A stretch of 64,000 nt of DNA from Streptomyces iconiensis (GTDB taxonomy: Bacteria; Actinomycetota; Actinomycetes; Streptomycetales; Streptomycetaceae): positions 83,695-147,694 of the forward strand of contig NZ_JANCPR020000023.1 of NCBI RefSeq assembly GCF_028657195.3. The letters run 5' to 3'. The position numbers and the translations under genes are program-made. This document shows positions 33,488-43,055 of the stretch, one piece after another. The notes under the pieces are model-generated. The model saw only the letters and a list, made by a program, of their open reading frames with translations, did no database searches and had not been told where the DNA came from. Within the stretch, counting starts at the first letter, position 1, and the number at the start of each line of letters is the position of its first letter.

Positions 33488-34530
33488 GCGAGGCAGCGTA
33501 GCACCAACTGCTAGCAGCCAGCATATGACTGTTGACGGCAAGTGCTGGTCACCGGCAAGAAATGGCCGGGTGACTGCGCACGACACGTCGCGACGCACAC
33601 GAGGTGACAGACGCACATGAGGTGACAGACGAACACGAGGTGACACGGGAGGTGAACGGCCATGCGCGCACCACTGATTGACCGCTCGGCCCCCCAGGGC
33701 GCCGGCTTGCGCGAACTGGGTGCCCACTCACCTGGCGGGGCGGCTGGGAGGAGGCCCCGGAGGCGGTTGGCGCGGTGCTGGAGCGACGACCGCGCGGGAA
33801 GGCGGTACTGGATCTCAGCTGAGGAGGCCGGCCGTTGAGGGAGGCGGAAGTTGAGGGAGCCGACCCCGCTGCGAAACAGACGGGAAGAGCCGTGAACTTT
33901 TGCGCCGGGTGCCGCATCACACCTTGGGACGGGCTGGTGAGGTACGGGGTCCGTGAGGGGCGGGCGGGGAGGAAGGCCGACCGACTGGGAGCTGGAACGA
34001 GGGGGATGGGGCAGATGAGAGCAGTGGGGGAGCAGGGGTACGAGGACACGGTGCGGGGGCAGCGGGTGCGTCGCGGCGGGGGCGCCGTGGACGACGAAAG
34101 CGCGCAGCCAGGTGGAGCGCGTCGGCCCGGTGTCCACGCGGCCGATGTGCTGGCCGTTCTCGCGCTCGTCGCCGATGTCGTGCTGGGGGTCGGCTCGTGG
34201 CGCACGTACCTCGCGGAGAGCGCGGAGGGGCAGGGCGAATCCGAGGGGGAACGCGAAGGCCGGCCCCGCGCTCTGGTCAAGCCCAAGGAGACGATCAGGC
34301 CCAGGGAGACGATCAGGCCCAGGGAGGCGGCCAAGCCGACGGCGGTGATGGACGCGACTCCGGTGGATGCGACTCCTCCATTCCGTTCCGCGCCTTCGCG
34401 TTGTTCAGGAACGCGGCGGCCTGTGGATATGCGTAAGCGCGGGACATCCGCCCGTAAGTGCACGGCTTCGCTCTGAACTCCGCTTTCCCTGTGAACAATT
34501 GACGTGCCTCCTTCGCAGAGCCGACACATA
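33488..34530. other. Region without a convincing gene
   Basis: Long open frames exist on both strands, but they are Arg/Pro/Ser-rich and lack known motifs. One plus-strand segment near 34140-34200 (DVLAVLALVADVVLGVGSW) looks like a single membrane helix and may be a relic of a small membrane protein. Direct repeats of AGGCCCAGGGAGACGATC occur near 34295-34325. Confidence 0.35.
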
Positions 34531-34537
34531 AAGAACT

Positions 34538-34626
34538 CCGACCCTCGGGAGGGCAGCCCCCCCCTGCTATTCCGACCGAGGGTCGGTCATCGGCTGACCG
34601 CCGCCTTCATATGGGGCGGCGGTCAG
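34538..34626. terminator. Two tandem hairpins
   Basis: The first stem pairs 34538-34548 with 34576-34586 (CCGACCCTCGG, 11 bp, 27-base loop). The second pairs 34594-34605 with 34615-34626 (CTGACCGCCGCC, 12 bp, 9-base loop) and is perfect. Together they look like transcription stops upstream of the CPBP gene end. Confidence 0.65.
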
Positions 34627-34766
34627 TTGCATGTGGTCGTAGGCGCGCAGGCACAGGGCGCTTGAATTGTTACGAGCGTTCTACGGGGCGCCTGTTCTCC
34701 AGTAACAGCTCTCTGTTTCGGCCGAGCTATGCATGCATGGCGCAATCAGTTTGCACGGCAGCCGCT

Positions 34767-35759
34767 TCATTGCTGTAGCTGATTCATTGCTTTGCGCTCG
34801 CTGACCCGCTGACCCGCTGACCTGCTGACCTGCTGACCCGTTGATCCACTGGCCCGTTGCCCGGCCTCACTCCCCGGCGCTGTCCGGGGAGTGAGGCCGG
34901 GGCGGGTCCGGGGGGCGCTACCGGACACCGGGGGAGCGCCGAGGCGGCCCCGGGTGGCGATCAGGAGGATCACGGCGGCGACGGTGGAGGAGAGCAGGAA
35001 GACATGGGTGGTGTACGACTCCGGGAGCCACGGGAACATGTCGCTCCAGGCCACGGAGTAGAAGTTGTTGACGCTGGTGTGCAGCAGCATGGCCAGCGGG
35101 AGGCTCTCGCCTGTGCGGTTGAACACCCAGGTCATGACGAAGCTGAACGCGACGGTGGTGAGGAGGAACTCCACCGGCATGTTCCAGCTCGCGTCCGGCC
35201 AGCCGCCCCATTCGGTCAGGAAGAGCGGCAGGTGCCACACGCCCCACAGCGGCCCGATGACCATCGTCCCGCCCACGGGACCGTAGCGGCGCTGCAGGCG
35301 CGGCATGGCGAAGTCACGCCAGCCGGGCTCCTCCGCGAGCCCGGTGGTGACCATCTGCAGGACCAGGGCGGGAAGGTAGGCGGTCAGCACCATGACGGAG
35401 GGCGCCACCGGTCCACGCGCGCCCAGCAGTACGGAGGTGACGACGAGTACGGCGGGTACGGAGAGGATCACGCCCGCGTACCAGCGCCAGCTGACCCGCC
35501 ACTTGGCCATCCGGCCGGCCCAGGCCCGCAGCCCGGCGCGCCCTTCGGTCAGGGAGGTGACCAGAAGCGCCGAGCCGATCGGGCCGAGGTAGGCCCCCGG
35601 CAGAACGCCCAGCAGCTGGGAGCTGCCGCCCGTCTCCGGGAAGCTGAAGTGCCAGATCCCCAGGCCGTTCCCGGACAGGACGTACGGCGTCCATGCGGCC
35701 CAGCTCAACAGGAGCGACAGCGCGAAGAACCAGGTCAATGGATGGCGGCGGATACTCAA
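34767..35759 (-). CDS. CPBP-family intramembrane protease
   Basis: The roughly 330-residue membrane protein has about eight hydrophobic segments and the CPBP/CAAX-like motifs EEPGWR (glutamates for metal), FxxxH-type GPLWGVWHLPLFL and a later HTSVNNFYS. Such proteins cleave within membranes or give bacteriocin immunity. I chose the TTG at 35759, giving MSIRRHPLTWFF, because GAAGAGG lies 7 bases upstream. The GTG 35837 and ATG 35825 lie too close to an operator-like palindrome at 35849. The C-terminus is a Ser/Gln/Arg repeat from tandem CTGACCCG units. It is probably in the regulon of the adjacent two-component system. Confidence 0.82.
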   Translation of the reverse strand: MSIRRHPLTWFFALSLLLSWAAWTPYVLSGNGLGIWHFSFPETGGSSQLLGVLPGAYLGPIGSALLVTSLTEGRAGLRAWAGRMAKWRVSWRWYAGVILSVPAVLVVTSVLLGARGPVAPSVMVLTAYLPALVLQMVTTGLAEEPGWRDFAMPRLQRRYGPVGGTMVIGPLWGVWHLPLFLTEWGGWPDASWNMPVEFLLTTVAFSFVMTWVFNRTGESLPLAMLLHTSVNNFYSVAWSDMFPWLPESYTTHVFLLSSTVAAVILLIATRGRLGAPPVSGSAPRTRPGLTPRTAPGSEAGQRASGSTGQQVSRSAGQRVSERKAMNQLQQ

Positions 35760-35848
35760 CGGATGCCTCTTCGGGGGTGGTTGACGTGACGCGCTCAGCA
35801 CATCAACCGCGGGTCCGGGGCACATTGCCGCACGCACCCCGGTTACCG

Positions 35849-35864
35849 GTACAGAAGGCTGTAC
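35849..35864 (-). promoter_or_regulatory. GTACAG palindrome upstream of the CPBP gene
   Basis: GTACAGAAGGCTGTAC has perfect 6-bp arms. It is one of three such sites in this block, each about 45 bases before a possible -10 element. Reading leftward, it precedes the CPBP protease gene. Confidence 0.6.
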
Positions 35865-35941
35865 CCCCCTGCGGCCGTCCGGCCGGTGGGCTTGAGGTGG
35901 TGGCCCTCTTGTGGCGCAGGACGGCGAGCCCGAAGCGTGTG

Positions 35942-37495
35942 TCAGACGCCCCGGGAGAGCTGGGCCTCAAGGACCGTGGGGCCGCCGGGCGGGCTGGACA
36001 GGGTGAGCGTGCCGTCGTGCGCGGCGACGCGGCGGCGGATGCCGGTGAGCCCCGAACCGCCCTGCTCGTCGGCTCCGCCCCTGCCGTCGTCCTCGATGCG
36101 CAGGCGCAGTTGGCCGCCACCACCTCGCACCGTCACGGACGCGCGCCGCGCCCCGCTGTGCTTGGCGATGTTCGTCAGCGCCTCGGCCACCACGAAGTAC
36201 GCGGTCGCCTCCACGGACGCGGCGCACCGCTCGGGCGCCTCGACCTCGATGTCGCAGGGGACCGTGCAGTTCGCGGCGAGACCGGACAGCGCGCCCGTCA
36301 GTCCGCGGTCGGCGAGTACGGGCGGCAGGATGCTCCGGGAGACGGTACGGAGTTCGGCCAGCGCCTGTTCGGCCGCGCTCTGTGCCCGTTCGAGGATGTC
36401 GTCCGCACCCGCGGGATCGCGGGCCACCATGCGGCGTGCGGCGCCGAGCAGAACGGTGACCGTCACCATCCGGTTCTGGGTACCGTCGTGCAACGAGCGC
36501 TCGATACGGCGCAGTTCGGTGGCGTGGGCGTCCAGCGCGCCGGCCCGGGTGGCGGTCAGCTCCGCGATCCGCAGCGACAGGTCGGTGCCGGGGCCCGCTG
36601 TCAGCAGACGCCGCGCCGGCGCCGCCTGAAGCCGTGCCATGCCGGGCGTCAGACCCACGATGATGGCGAACCAGCCCACTCCCAGCAGGCAGACGGCGGC
36701 GGCGTCCATCCAGGTGTGCGCAACGCCGAAGCCCAGGGACGTACTCGACGCGTCCTCCGGCGCCAGCGGCCAGTACAGCGGGAAGGTGCTGTCCCGTACG
36801 GCGAAGAGCGGCAGCAGGACGCCCATCAGGCCCAGCAGCAGTCCGAACGTGGCATGCCACAGCAGCCAGCCGAGTGTCCGGTACGTGACGGGGGCGGCCC
36901 ACGCCTCGCGCAGCCGGGTCGGGGCCGCCGCGGGCCCCATGATCTCGGGGCCCCAGCGGCCGAGCCTGCCGCGTTCCCTGTGCGCCAGCCCGTGCACGGC
37001 GTGCAGCGCGGTGGGCGTCAGCAGCAGGCCCACGCCCAACGGGACGGTGACCAGGCCGAACAGCAGCCACAGCAGCGCGAACAGCGCCAGTACGGCGGTG
37101 CCCAGACCACCGACGAGCTGCTCCAGCGAGGCGAGCGATGCGGTCGCCGCTCGGGCGACGACCCTCTTGAAGCCCGTGTACGGCGCGTCCTGCCCGCCGC
37201 TGTCGGGGAGTTGGGGCCCGGTCGAGCTGGCTGGCCGGGACGGGTCAGTTGTTTCCGGTGGGTTCGCTGGTTCCGGTGGATTCGCTGAGTCCGCCGGGTC
37301 CACTGGTTTTGCCGAGTCCGTCGGGTCCGCTGAGTCCGTCGGGTCCGCCGAGCTCGCCGAGCCCGCCGAGTTGGCTGATTCGGCCGCTCCCAGTCGGTCC
37401 GCCGCCCAGGCTCGGTCCGCCGCCTCGGCTCGCCCCGCCGTGCCCGCTGGCCCCGTTGTTCCTGCCCCGGACGCTGAGTCCCGCGCTGCGCACAT
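35942..37495 (-). CDS. Two-component sensor histidine kinase
   Basis: The 517-residue kinase pairs with the LuxR-type response regulator at 37946. The phosphoacceptor is His336 in ERSLHDGTQNRM (HisKA_3 type). The ATP-binding domain shows AEALTNIAKHSGA and EDDGRGGAD. Upstream is a sensor with several membrane helices (LFALLWLLFGLVTVPLG and others). The first 130 residues are a Ser/Pro/Asp repeat region of unusual composition. The ATG at 37495 is preceded by GGGGAGG. Stimulus unknown; cell-envelope stress is plausible from the neighbours. Confidence 0.9.
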   Translation of the reverse strand: MCAARDSASGAGTTGPAGTAGRAEAADRAWAADRLGAAESANSAGSASSADPTDSADPTDSAKPVDPADSANPPEPANPPETTDPSRPASSTGPQLPDSGGQDAPYTGFKRVVARAATASLASLEQLVGGLGTAVLALFALLWLLFGLVTVPLGVGLLLTPTALHAVHGLAHRERGRLGRWGPEIMGPAAAPTRLREAWAAPVTYRTLGWLLWHATFGLLLGLMGVLLPLFAVRDSTFPLYWPLAPEDASSTSLGFGVAHTWMDAAAVCLLGVGWFAIIVGLTPGMARLQAAPARRLLTAGPGTDLSLRIAELTATRAGALDAHATELRRIERSLHDGTQNRMVTVTVLLGAARRMVARDPAGADDILERAQSAAEQALAELRTVSRSILPPVLADRGLTGALSGLAANCTVPCDIEVEAPERCAASVEATAYFVVAEALTNIAKHSGARRASVTVRGGGGQLRLRIEDDGRGGADEQGGSGLTGIRRRVAAHDGTLTLSSPPGGPTVLEAQLSRGV

Positions 37496-37562
37496 TCGTG
37501 CCTCCCCTTCGTCGGTGACCCTACGGCGGGGGCCGGTCGGGCAGTGGGTCGGCGGCCGGAGA

Positions 37563-37578
37563 GTACAGCCTGCTGTAC
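37563..37578. promoter_or_regulatory. GTACAGC palindrome between kinase and small membrane gene
   Basis: GTACAGCCTGCTGTAC is a perfect dyad (7-bp arms, 2-base spacer). TAACGT follows 47 bases later on the plus strand, a plausible -10 element for the 37681 gene. The site is identical to that at 38826. Confidence 0.7.
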
Positions 37579-37680
37579 CTCGTTCCGGCCAGCCCACGGG
37601 ATCGGCCGCCGGTGCCCGGGTTCCCTAACGTCTGGGTACGGGGGCAGAGACGACGTGTTCGTCCGTCGAACGGAGCCGGG

Positions 37681-37938
37681 ATGCTGGACAACGACCCTCG
37701 ATACGCCACCGCACCGGGGCCCGGCGACGGCGTGCGTCCGCGCGCACGCGGCGTCCTCCGCTCGGCGCTGTGGGTGCTGCTGGTGCTGAGCGCTGTGGCC
37801 AACCTGGTGGTGTCGAGCGTGGGCGGGGCGCCCGGGGTGAACCTCGCCTGCGGCCTGGTCACCGCAGCCTGCGTCACCGGACTCGCGGTGCTGTGGCGGC
37901 GGGAGCGCGACGACCGGCCGGCCCAGGGACGGACGTAG
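37681..37938 (+). CDS. Small two-helix membrane protein, paralogue A
   Basis: The 85-residue protein has two membrane segments (VLRSALWVLLVLSAVANLVV and VNLACGLVTAACVTGLAVLW) and a basic tail. It is clearly related to the protein at 39064. It lies on the plus strand between the kinase and regulator genes, behind the GTACAGC palindrome, so it is probably a target of that system. I do not know its function. Confidence 0.75.
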   Translation: MLDNDPRYATAPGPGDGVRPRARGVLRSALWVLLVLSAVANLVVSSVGGAPGVNLACGLVTAACVTGLAVLWRRERDDRPAQGRT

Positions 37939-37945
37939 CGGACGG

Positions 37946-38605
37946 TCAGGCGCGGCGGTCGGCTTCGTCCAGGTAGCGCAGAACGGCGGCGACGCGTCTG
38001 TCCGTACGGTCGGTGGGGGTCAGGTCCAGCTTGGTGAAGATGTTGCGGATGTGTTTGTGCACGGCGCCCTCGGTGACCACGAGCCGTTCCGCGATGGCGG
38101 TGTTGCCCAGGCCCTCGGCCATCAGGCCCAACACGTCGCGTTCACGGGGGCTGAGGCGGTTCAGGCGGGTGTCGGGCAGCGTACGGGCGAAGAGTTGCGC
38201 GACGACCTCGGGGTCGATGGCGGTGCCACCGTCCGCCACGCGGTGCAGCGCTTCCAGGAACTCCTGCACCCGGCCGACCCGTTCCTTGAGGAGATAACCG
38301 AGCCGGGCGCTGCCCCCGGCGAGCAGGTCCGTGGCGAACGCCTGCTCGACGTAGGCGGACAGTACGAGCACGGCCAGGTCCGGCTGACTCCGCCTCGCCT
38401 TCACCGCCGCGACGATCCCCTCGTCCGTGTGGGTCGGCGGCATCCGTACGTCCACGATGGCGACATCGGGCGCGTGGGTTGCGACCGCCTCCAGGAACTC
38501 GTCGGGAGTGCCCGCCGTGGCCACGACGTCCAGCGACTCCGCCCGCAACAGCAGCGCGAGTCCCTCGCGCAGCAGCGGATCGTCCTCGGCTATCACAACC
38601 CGCAT
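37946..38605 (-). CDS. LuxR/NarL-type response regulator
   Basis: This 219-residue regulator has an intact receiver domain: IAEDDPLLREGL and the phosphorylated Asp52 in VAIVDVRMPP, then a Lys in YLLKERVGR. The C-terminal LuxR helix-turn-helix is LSPRERDVLGLMAEGLGNTAI. It is the likely partner of the kinase at 35942. The GTACAG palindromes at three promoters in this block are its probable binding sites. The ATG at 38605 was chosen because the upstream in-frame extension is low-complexity. Confidence 0.92.
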   Translation of the reverse strand: MRVVIAEDDPLLREGLALLLRAESLDVVATAGTPDEFLEAVATHAPDVAIVDVRMPPTHTDEGIVAAVKARRSQPDLAVLVLSAYVEQAFATDLLAGGSARLGYLLKERVGRVQEFLEALHRVADGGTAIDPEVVAQLFARTLPDTRLNRLSPRERDVLGLMAEGLGNTAIAERLVVTEGAVHKHIRNIFTKLDLTPTDRTDRRVAAVLRYLDEADRRA

Positions 38606-38825
38606 GACAGGGTCACTTCCCGTGTGAGGGCCGCCAGATGAGCCGACCGCTTCGAGCGCTCCGTCCGATGCCGTACCCCGCCTCGCGAAGGAGCGGCGAC
38701 GGCGACACGGTGACACGCCGACAATAGAGCACCGCGAGGTGCCTCCCGGCAGGGGCGTGCGTGCGGGGAGTACGGCCCGCGTGTGGGGTACAGCCGCGTC
38801 TGGGGAGTACGGCGGCGTCTGGGGA

Positions 38826-38841
38826 GTACAGCCTGCTGTAC
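38826..38841. promoter_or_regulatory. GTACAGC palindrome upstream of the ABC exporter operon
   Basis: GTACAGCCTGCTGTAC is identical to the site at 37563. TAGCGT follows 45 bases later, the same spacing as at the other site. It should control the small membrane gene and ABC genes to the right, and possibly the response regulator to the left. Partial copies (AGTACGGC, GGTACAGCC) lie just upstream. Confidence 0.7.
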
Positions 38842-39063
38842 CCGGGCTTTCCCGTGCGCTGGATCGTTCGCCGTGGTGATCGTTCGTAGCGTCGTCGTAT
38901 GCCAATGGACAAGGCCGACCGGCCCCACCGCCCACCGGCCCGACGGTCAATGACCCGACGGTCGACGGCCCGACGGTCAACGACCCGGCGGCCGGCGGCC
39001 CGACGGTCATCGGTCGGCCGACCGGTCCGACGGACCAACGGCCCTACGAACAGGGAGCATTCC

Positions 39064-39306
39064 GTGACCGATCCCTACCGCAGTTTCGCGGCGCCCGAGG
39101 CGAGGCGGCCGGAGCGGACCGAGACCTCGCAGGCCGGCATGGCGCGTCCGGTGCTGTGGCTGTTGTTGCTGGTCAGCGCCGTGCTGAACGCGGTGACCTC
39201 GTCGATCGGGGGCATCAGCGTCTTCGTCGGTATCGGTATGGGGCTGGCCACCCTGGCCTTCGCTGCCGCACTCGTCGTCCACTACCGCAGGCGGAGGCGA
39301 GCGTGA
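39064..39306 (+). CDS. Small two-helix membrane protein, paralogue B
   Basis: The 80-residue paralogue of the 37681 protein shares the pattern VLWLLLLVSAVLNAVTSSIG against VLLVLSAVANLVVSSVGG, with a second helix and an Arg-rich end. The GTG start has GGGAG upstream. Its stop overlaps the GTG of the ABC ATPase gene, so it is the first gene of the exporter operon and may be an accessory subunit or a self-protection peptide. Confidence 0.75.
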   Translation: MTDPYRSFAAPEARRPERTETSQAGMARPVLWLLLLVSAVLNAVTSSIGGISVFVGIGMGLATLAFAAALVVHYRRRRRA

Positions 39307-40271
39307 AGTTCCGCCGCAACGGGGGCCGCCGCGGGGCGGACACCGGCCCCGCCGCCTCTCGTAACGGCGGCCCTGACCTCCGCACAGTGGGTCTCCGCAC
39401 AGTGGATCTCCCCGCGACGGCTCTCCCCGCGACGGATCTGGGCGCGACGGATCTGGGCGCGACAGACCTGGGTACGGCCGATCCGCGCACGCGTACGTAC
39501 ACGGCCGATCCGCGCACGCGTATGCGGCAGCCGGGGCCCGGGAGTGGGCGGCGGACGCCCGCCGTGGAACTGGCCGGTGTCACCAAGACGTACCCCGGGG
39601 ACGTCCGGGCGCTCGATGAGGTGTCGCTCGTGGTCGAACGCGGCACGTTCCTCGCCGTGATGGGGCCTTCGGGTTCCGGCAAGAGCACGCTGATGCACTG
39701 CGCGGCCGGGCTGGACTCGCCTACCGCAGGGCGTGCCTTCATCGACGGCACGGAGATCGGCACGCTGAACGAGACCCGCCGCACCGAACTGCGCAGGAAG
39801 AGCGTCGGCTTCATCTTCCAGTCCTACAACCTGGTGCCGTCCCTCAGCGTCGAGGACAACATCATGCTGCCGCTGCGGCTCGCGGGCCGGTCGCCCGACC
39901 GTGAGTGGGTGCGCGGCCTGGTCGAACGGGTCGGCCTGGCAGACCGGCTGACCCGCCGCCCCGCCGAGCTGTCCGGTGGCCAGCAGCAACGGGCCGCCAT
40001 AGCCCGCGCGTTGGCGGCCAGGCCCGCCGTCGTGTTCGCCGACGAGCCGACGGGCGCGCTCGATCTGCGCACCGGCCGGGAGGTGCTCGCGCTGCTGCGT
40101 GACCTGGTGGACGGCCTCGGCCAGACCGTCGTGATGGTCACCCACGACCCGGCCGCCGCAGCCCGTGCCGACCTGGCGAAGGTCATGGCCGACGGGCGCG
40201 TCGTGGACACGCGTGTGAAGCCCACGGCGGGCGAACTGGCCACCTGTGTCACGGCGTTGGAGACGGAGTAG
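39303..40271 (+). CDS. ABC transporter ATP-binding protein (MacB/LolD type)
   Basis: The 322-residue ATPase carries Walker A MGPSGSGKSTLMH, signature LSGGQQQRAAIARAL and Walker B VVFADEPTGALD; SYNLVPSLSVEDNIMLPL is the Q-loop region. It belongs to the LolD/MacB group that works with FtsX-like permeases. About 80 N-terminal residues are a Thr/Asp/Leu repeat (ATDLGATDLGT) not needed for the fold. It is translationally coupled to the genes on both sides. Confidence 0.92.
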   Translation: MKFRRNGGRRGADTGPAASRNGGPDLRTVGLRTVDLPATALPATDLGATDLGATDLGTADPRTRTYTADPRTRMRQPGPGSGRRTPAVELAGVTKTYPGDVRALDEVSLVVERGTFLAVMGPSGSGKSTLMHCAAGLDSPTAGRAFIDGTEIGTLNETRRTELRRKSVGFIFQSYNLVPSLSVEDNIMLPLRLAGRSPDREWVRGLVERVGLADRLTRRPAELSGGQQQRAAIARALAARPAVVFADEPTGALDLRTGREVLALLRDLVDGLGQTVVMVTHDPAAAARADLAKVMADGRVVDTRVKPTAGELATCVTALETE

Positions 40272-40274
40272 CGC

Positions 40275-43055
40275 ATGCTGTATCTGGCCTGGCACATGGC
40301 ACGCCGCAGAATCGCGGCGCTGCTGGCCGTGACCTGCGCGACGCTGGGCGGAGCCGCGATGGTCACCGCCATCGGCGTACTGGCCGAGTCCGGCTGGCGC
40401 TCGCACGCACCGGTCGAGCGCCTCGCCCGCGCCGATGTGGTCGTCTCGGCGAGCCAGACCCACCGTCCACCCGGCGACCTGCCGGTCACGCTCCCGGAAC
40501 GTGCCCGGGTGCCGGCCGAACTCGCCGACAGGCTCGCACGGCTGCCGGGCGTCGCGAGCGCGGTGAGCGATCTGAGCTTCCCCGCCGCCGTCGTCACAGG
40601 GCGCGGTGTCGCCGTACCGTCCGAAGACCCGAGCGTCAACGGTCACGGCTGGTCATCGACCGGCCTGCTCCCCGCACCGCACATCGACGGCACGGCACCG
40701 GCAGGGCCGCGCGAGGTGGCCCTGGACAAGGACACGGCAGCCGCCGCGCACGCGAAGCCGGGTGACCGCGTCAAGGTGGTCGCGGCCGGACGCCCCGGCA
40801 CCTACCGTGTCTCCGCCGTACTCCAATCCCCGGGCACCGGCGTCTACTTCACTGACGCCACGGCGACACGGCTCGCCAACCACCCGAGCGCGAGCACGGA
40901 CGCGGACGCGGACGCGAAGGCGGCGTCGAGCGCGAAGGCGGCGTCGAACGTGAACGCGGCGTCGAACGTGAACGCGGCCGGCGCGCATACGGCTTCCGGC
41001 GCGAACGCGGCCCACATCGCCAACGCGGCCCATACGGACCCGGTCGGCGCGAACCAGGTCGGCGCCAACGCCGCCCCCGCGAAGGCCGCCCCCGCCAACG
41101 CCAACTCCGCCAACGCCGCCCCCCGTACGGCCGACCTGATCGCCGTACGTGCCGAGCCGGGGGCCGGTGGCAAGGTCGTGGACGAGGTGCGCGCGGCCGT
41201 GCGGGACAGTGGGCTGACCGTCTCCATGGGGGCTGCCAGGGGTGATGCGGAGTCGCCGGGTACGACGGCGGCGCGCTCGCTCCTCCCAGCTCTCGCGGGG
41301 TCGTTGGCGGGCGTCACCCTTCTCGTGGTGGGGTTCATCGTGGGCGGGGCGCTCTCCGTCTCGATCCAGGCCCAGCGCCGCGAACTCGCCCTTATGCGCG
41401 CGGTCGGTGCGACTCCCCGGCAGATACGCCGGCTCGCCGCAGCGCAGGCGGCGCTCATCGCCCTCGTGGCGACGGTGCCCGGTGTCGGTCTCGGCTACGT
41501 CCTGGCCGAACGCTTCCGCGATCTGCTGGTCTCCACCGGGATGCTGCCGCCCGGACTGCCCCTGACAGTAGGTCCGTTGCCTGCCGTCGCCGCCGCGGTG
41601 CTGCTGGTCGGCGTCGTGACCGTGGCGGCCCGCTGCGCCGCGTGGCGTACCTCGCGGATGCCGCCGACCGAGGCCGTCGCCGAGTCGCGCAGCGAACCCC
41701 GTACGCCGTCGAAGGCGCGTGGTCAGGTCGGTCTCGGCCTGATCGTCGTCGCGACCGGGATCTCGATCACGCCCCTGCTGACCCGTTCGCAGGCGGGCGC
41801 CGCGGTGACGTCCATGGCCGGCATTGTCGCGGCGATCGGGCTGGCGCTGGCGGGCCCCGTGCTGGTCAGCGGTATCGGCCGCACGCTGGCGAGGAAGCTG
41901 CCGCCGAAGGCGTCGGCTTCGACATGGCTGGCAGTCGCCAACAGCCACGGTTACGCGCTGCGCGTCGCCGGAGCCGTCACCACCCTCGCGATGGCCGTGG
42001 TCTTCACGCTCACCTATGCGCTGACCCAGACCACCGTGTTGGCCGCGACCTCCGGTGATGTCGAGGACGGCACCCGCGCGCAGCTCGGCGTGAGCGCGCC
42101 CGGGCTCGGGGGCGTGCCCGAGGGCCTGCTCGCCGACGTACGGGACACCCCGGGTGTACGGGCCGCCGCCCCCGTCACCACGACCACGGCGCTGTGGCCG
42201 TACAAGATGGCGGGGGACATCGAGACCGAGTCCAGCTCGGCGCTGGTACTGACCCCGCAGGCGCGCGGCGTCTTCGACCTCGACGTGCGGACCGGCAGCC
42301 TGTCACAGCTAACGGGGAACACCGTCGCCGTCAGCACGGATGTCGCCGGGGCCCGCGAAGCCGAGGTGGGGCAGCGGGTGAAGCTCGTGCTCGGTGACGG
42401 CGCCCCGGTCACAGCGCGCGTGGTGGCGACGTACGAACGGGGCCTCGGCTTCGGCCCCGTCGCGCTCTCCCGCGACCTGGCAGCGGGCCACACCACCACG
42501 GGTCTCGACCAGAACATCCTGGCCCGTACGGACGGCACGGACGAGGCGCAGCGCAACGTCGCAGCTCTGGCCTCGTCCCGGCCGGGCCTGGCCCTGGACG
42601 ACAGCCCCGGCAAGCCGGATCAAGGGGGACAGGGGGGACAGGGGGGTGTGGGCAGTGTTCCGCCGGAACTGTGGATCAACATCGTGGTCCTGGCCGTACT
42701 GCTCGGCTACCTGCTCCTCGGCATCGCCAACAAGCTGGTCGCCACCACAGCGGGCCGCCGCACGGAACTGGCCACGCTCCAACTGATCGGCGCCACGCCC
42801 TTCCAGGTCAGAGCGATGATGCGGCGCGAGGCGACGCTGATCGCCGCTGTGGCGCTCGGCACAGGGCTGCTGCTGTCCGTGGTGCCCTTGGGGCTGCTGT
42901 CCGTCGGGTTCCTCCACCAGCCCTGGCCCGCGGGGCCGTCCTGGCTGCTGCCTGCCGTGACTGTCGTGGTCGTCGGCATCACGTTCCTCACCATCGAACT
43001 GCCGACCCGCCAGGCCCTCCGCACCCCACCGGCCCAGGCACTCTCCCGCGCCTGA
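40275..43055 (+). CDS. FtsX-type ABC permease
   Basis: The 926-residue permease has two FtsX-like units. Membrane helices occur near the N-terminus, around residues 340-470, near 490-590 and in the last 130 residues, with large extracytoplasmic domains between. RRELALMRAVGATPRQIRR and RRTELATLQLIGATPFQVRA are the twin cytoplasmic coupling motifs. An Ala/Asn-rich repeat (about residues 208-290) interrupts the first outer domain. It forms an exporter with the ATPase 3 bases upstream. Likely substrates are envelope lipids or peptides. Confidence 0.9.
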   Translation: MLYLAWHMARRRIAALLAVTCATLGGAAMVTAIGVLAESGWRSHAPVERLARADVVVSASQTHRPPGDLPVTLPERARVPAELADRLARLPGVASAVSDLSFPAAVVTGRGVAVPSEDPSVNGHGWSSTGLLPAPHIDGTAPAGPREVALDKDTAAAAHAKPGDRVKVVAAGRPGTYRVSAVLQSPGTGVYFTDATATRLANHPSASTDADADAKAASSAKAASNVNAASNVNAAGAHTASGANAAHIANAAHTDPVGANQVGANAAPAKAAPANANSANAAPRTADLIAVRAEPGAGGKVVDEVRAAVRDSGLTVSMGAARGDAESPGTTAARSLLPALAGSLAGVTLLVVGFIVGGALSVSIQAQRRELALMRAVGATPRQIRRLAAAQAALIALVATVPGVGLGYVLAERFRDLLVSTGMLPPGLPLTVGPLPAVAAAVLLVGVVTVAARCAAWRTSRMPPTEAVAESRSEPRTPSKARGQVGLGLIVVATGISITPLLTRSQAGAAVTSMAGIVAAIGLALAGPVLVSGIGRTLARKLPPKASASTWLAVANSHGYALRVAGAVTTLAMAVVFTLTYALTQTTVLAATSGDVEDGTRAQLGVSAPGLGGVPEGLLADVRDTPGVRAAAPVTTTTALWPYKMAGDIETESSSALVLTPQARGVFDLDVRTGSLSQLTGNTVAVSTDVAGAREAEVGQRVKLVLGDGAPVTARVVATYERGLGFGPVALSRDLAAGHTTTGLDQNILARTDGTDEAQRNVAALASSRPGLALDDSPGKPDQGGQGGQGGVGSVPPELWINIVVLAVLLGYLLLGIANKLVATTAGRRTELATLQLIGATPFQVRAMMRREATLIAAVALGTGLLLSVVPLGLLSVGFLHQPWPAGPSWLLPAVTVVVVGITFLTIELPTRQALRTPPAQALSRA

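Noticed and set aside
33511..34529. Minus-strand open frames in the TetR-CPBP gap
   Set aside because: Ser/Pro/Arg-rich, no motif, no ribosome site; both strands open over the same span.
35760..35837. N-terminal extension of the CPBP protease
   Set aside because: The extension has no ribosome site and lies next to the operator; TTG 35759 has a good site and gives a natural membrane-protein start.
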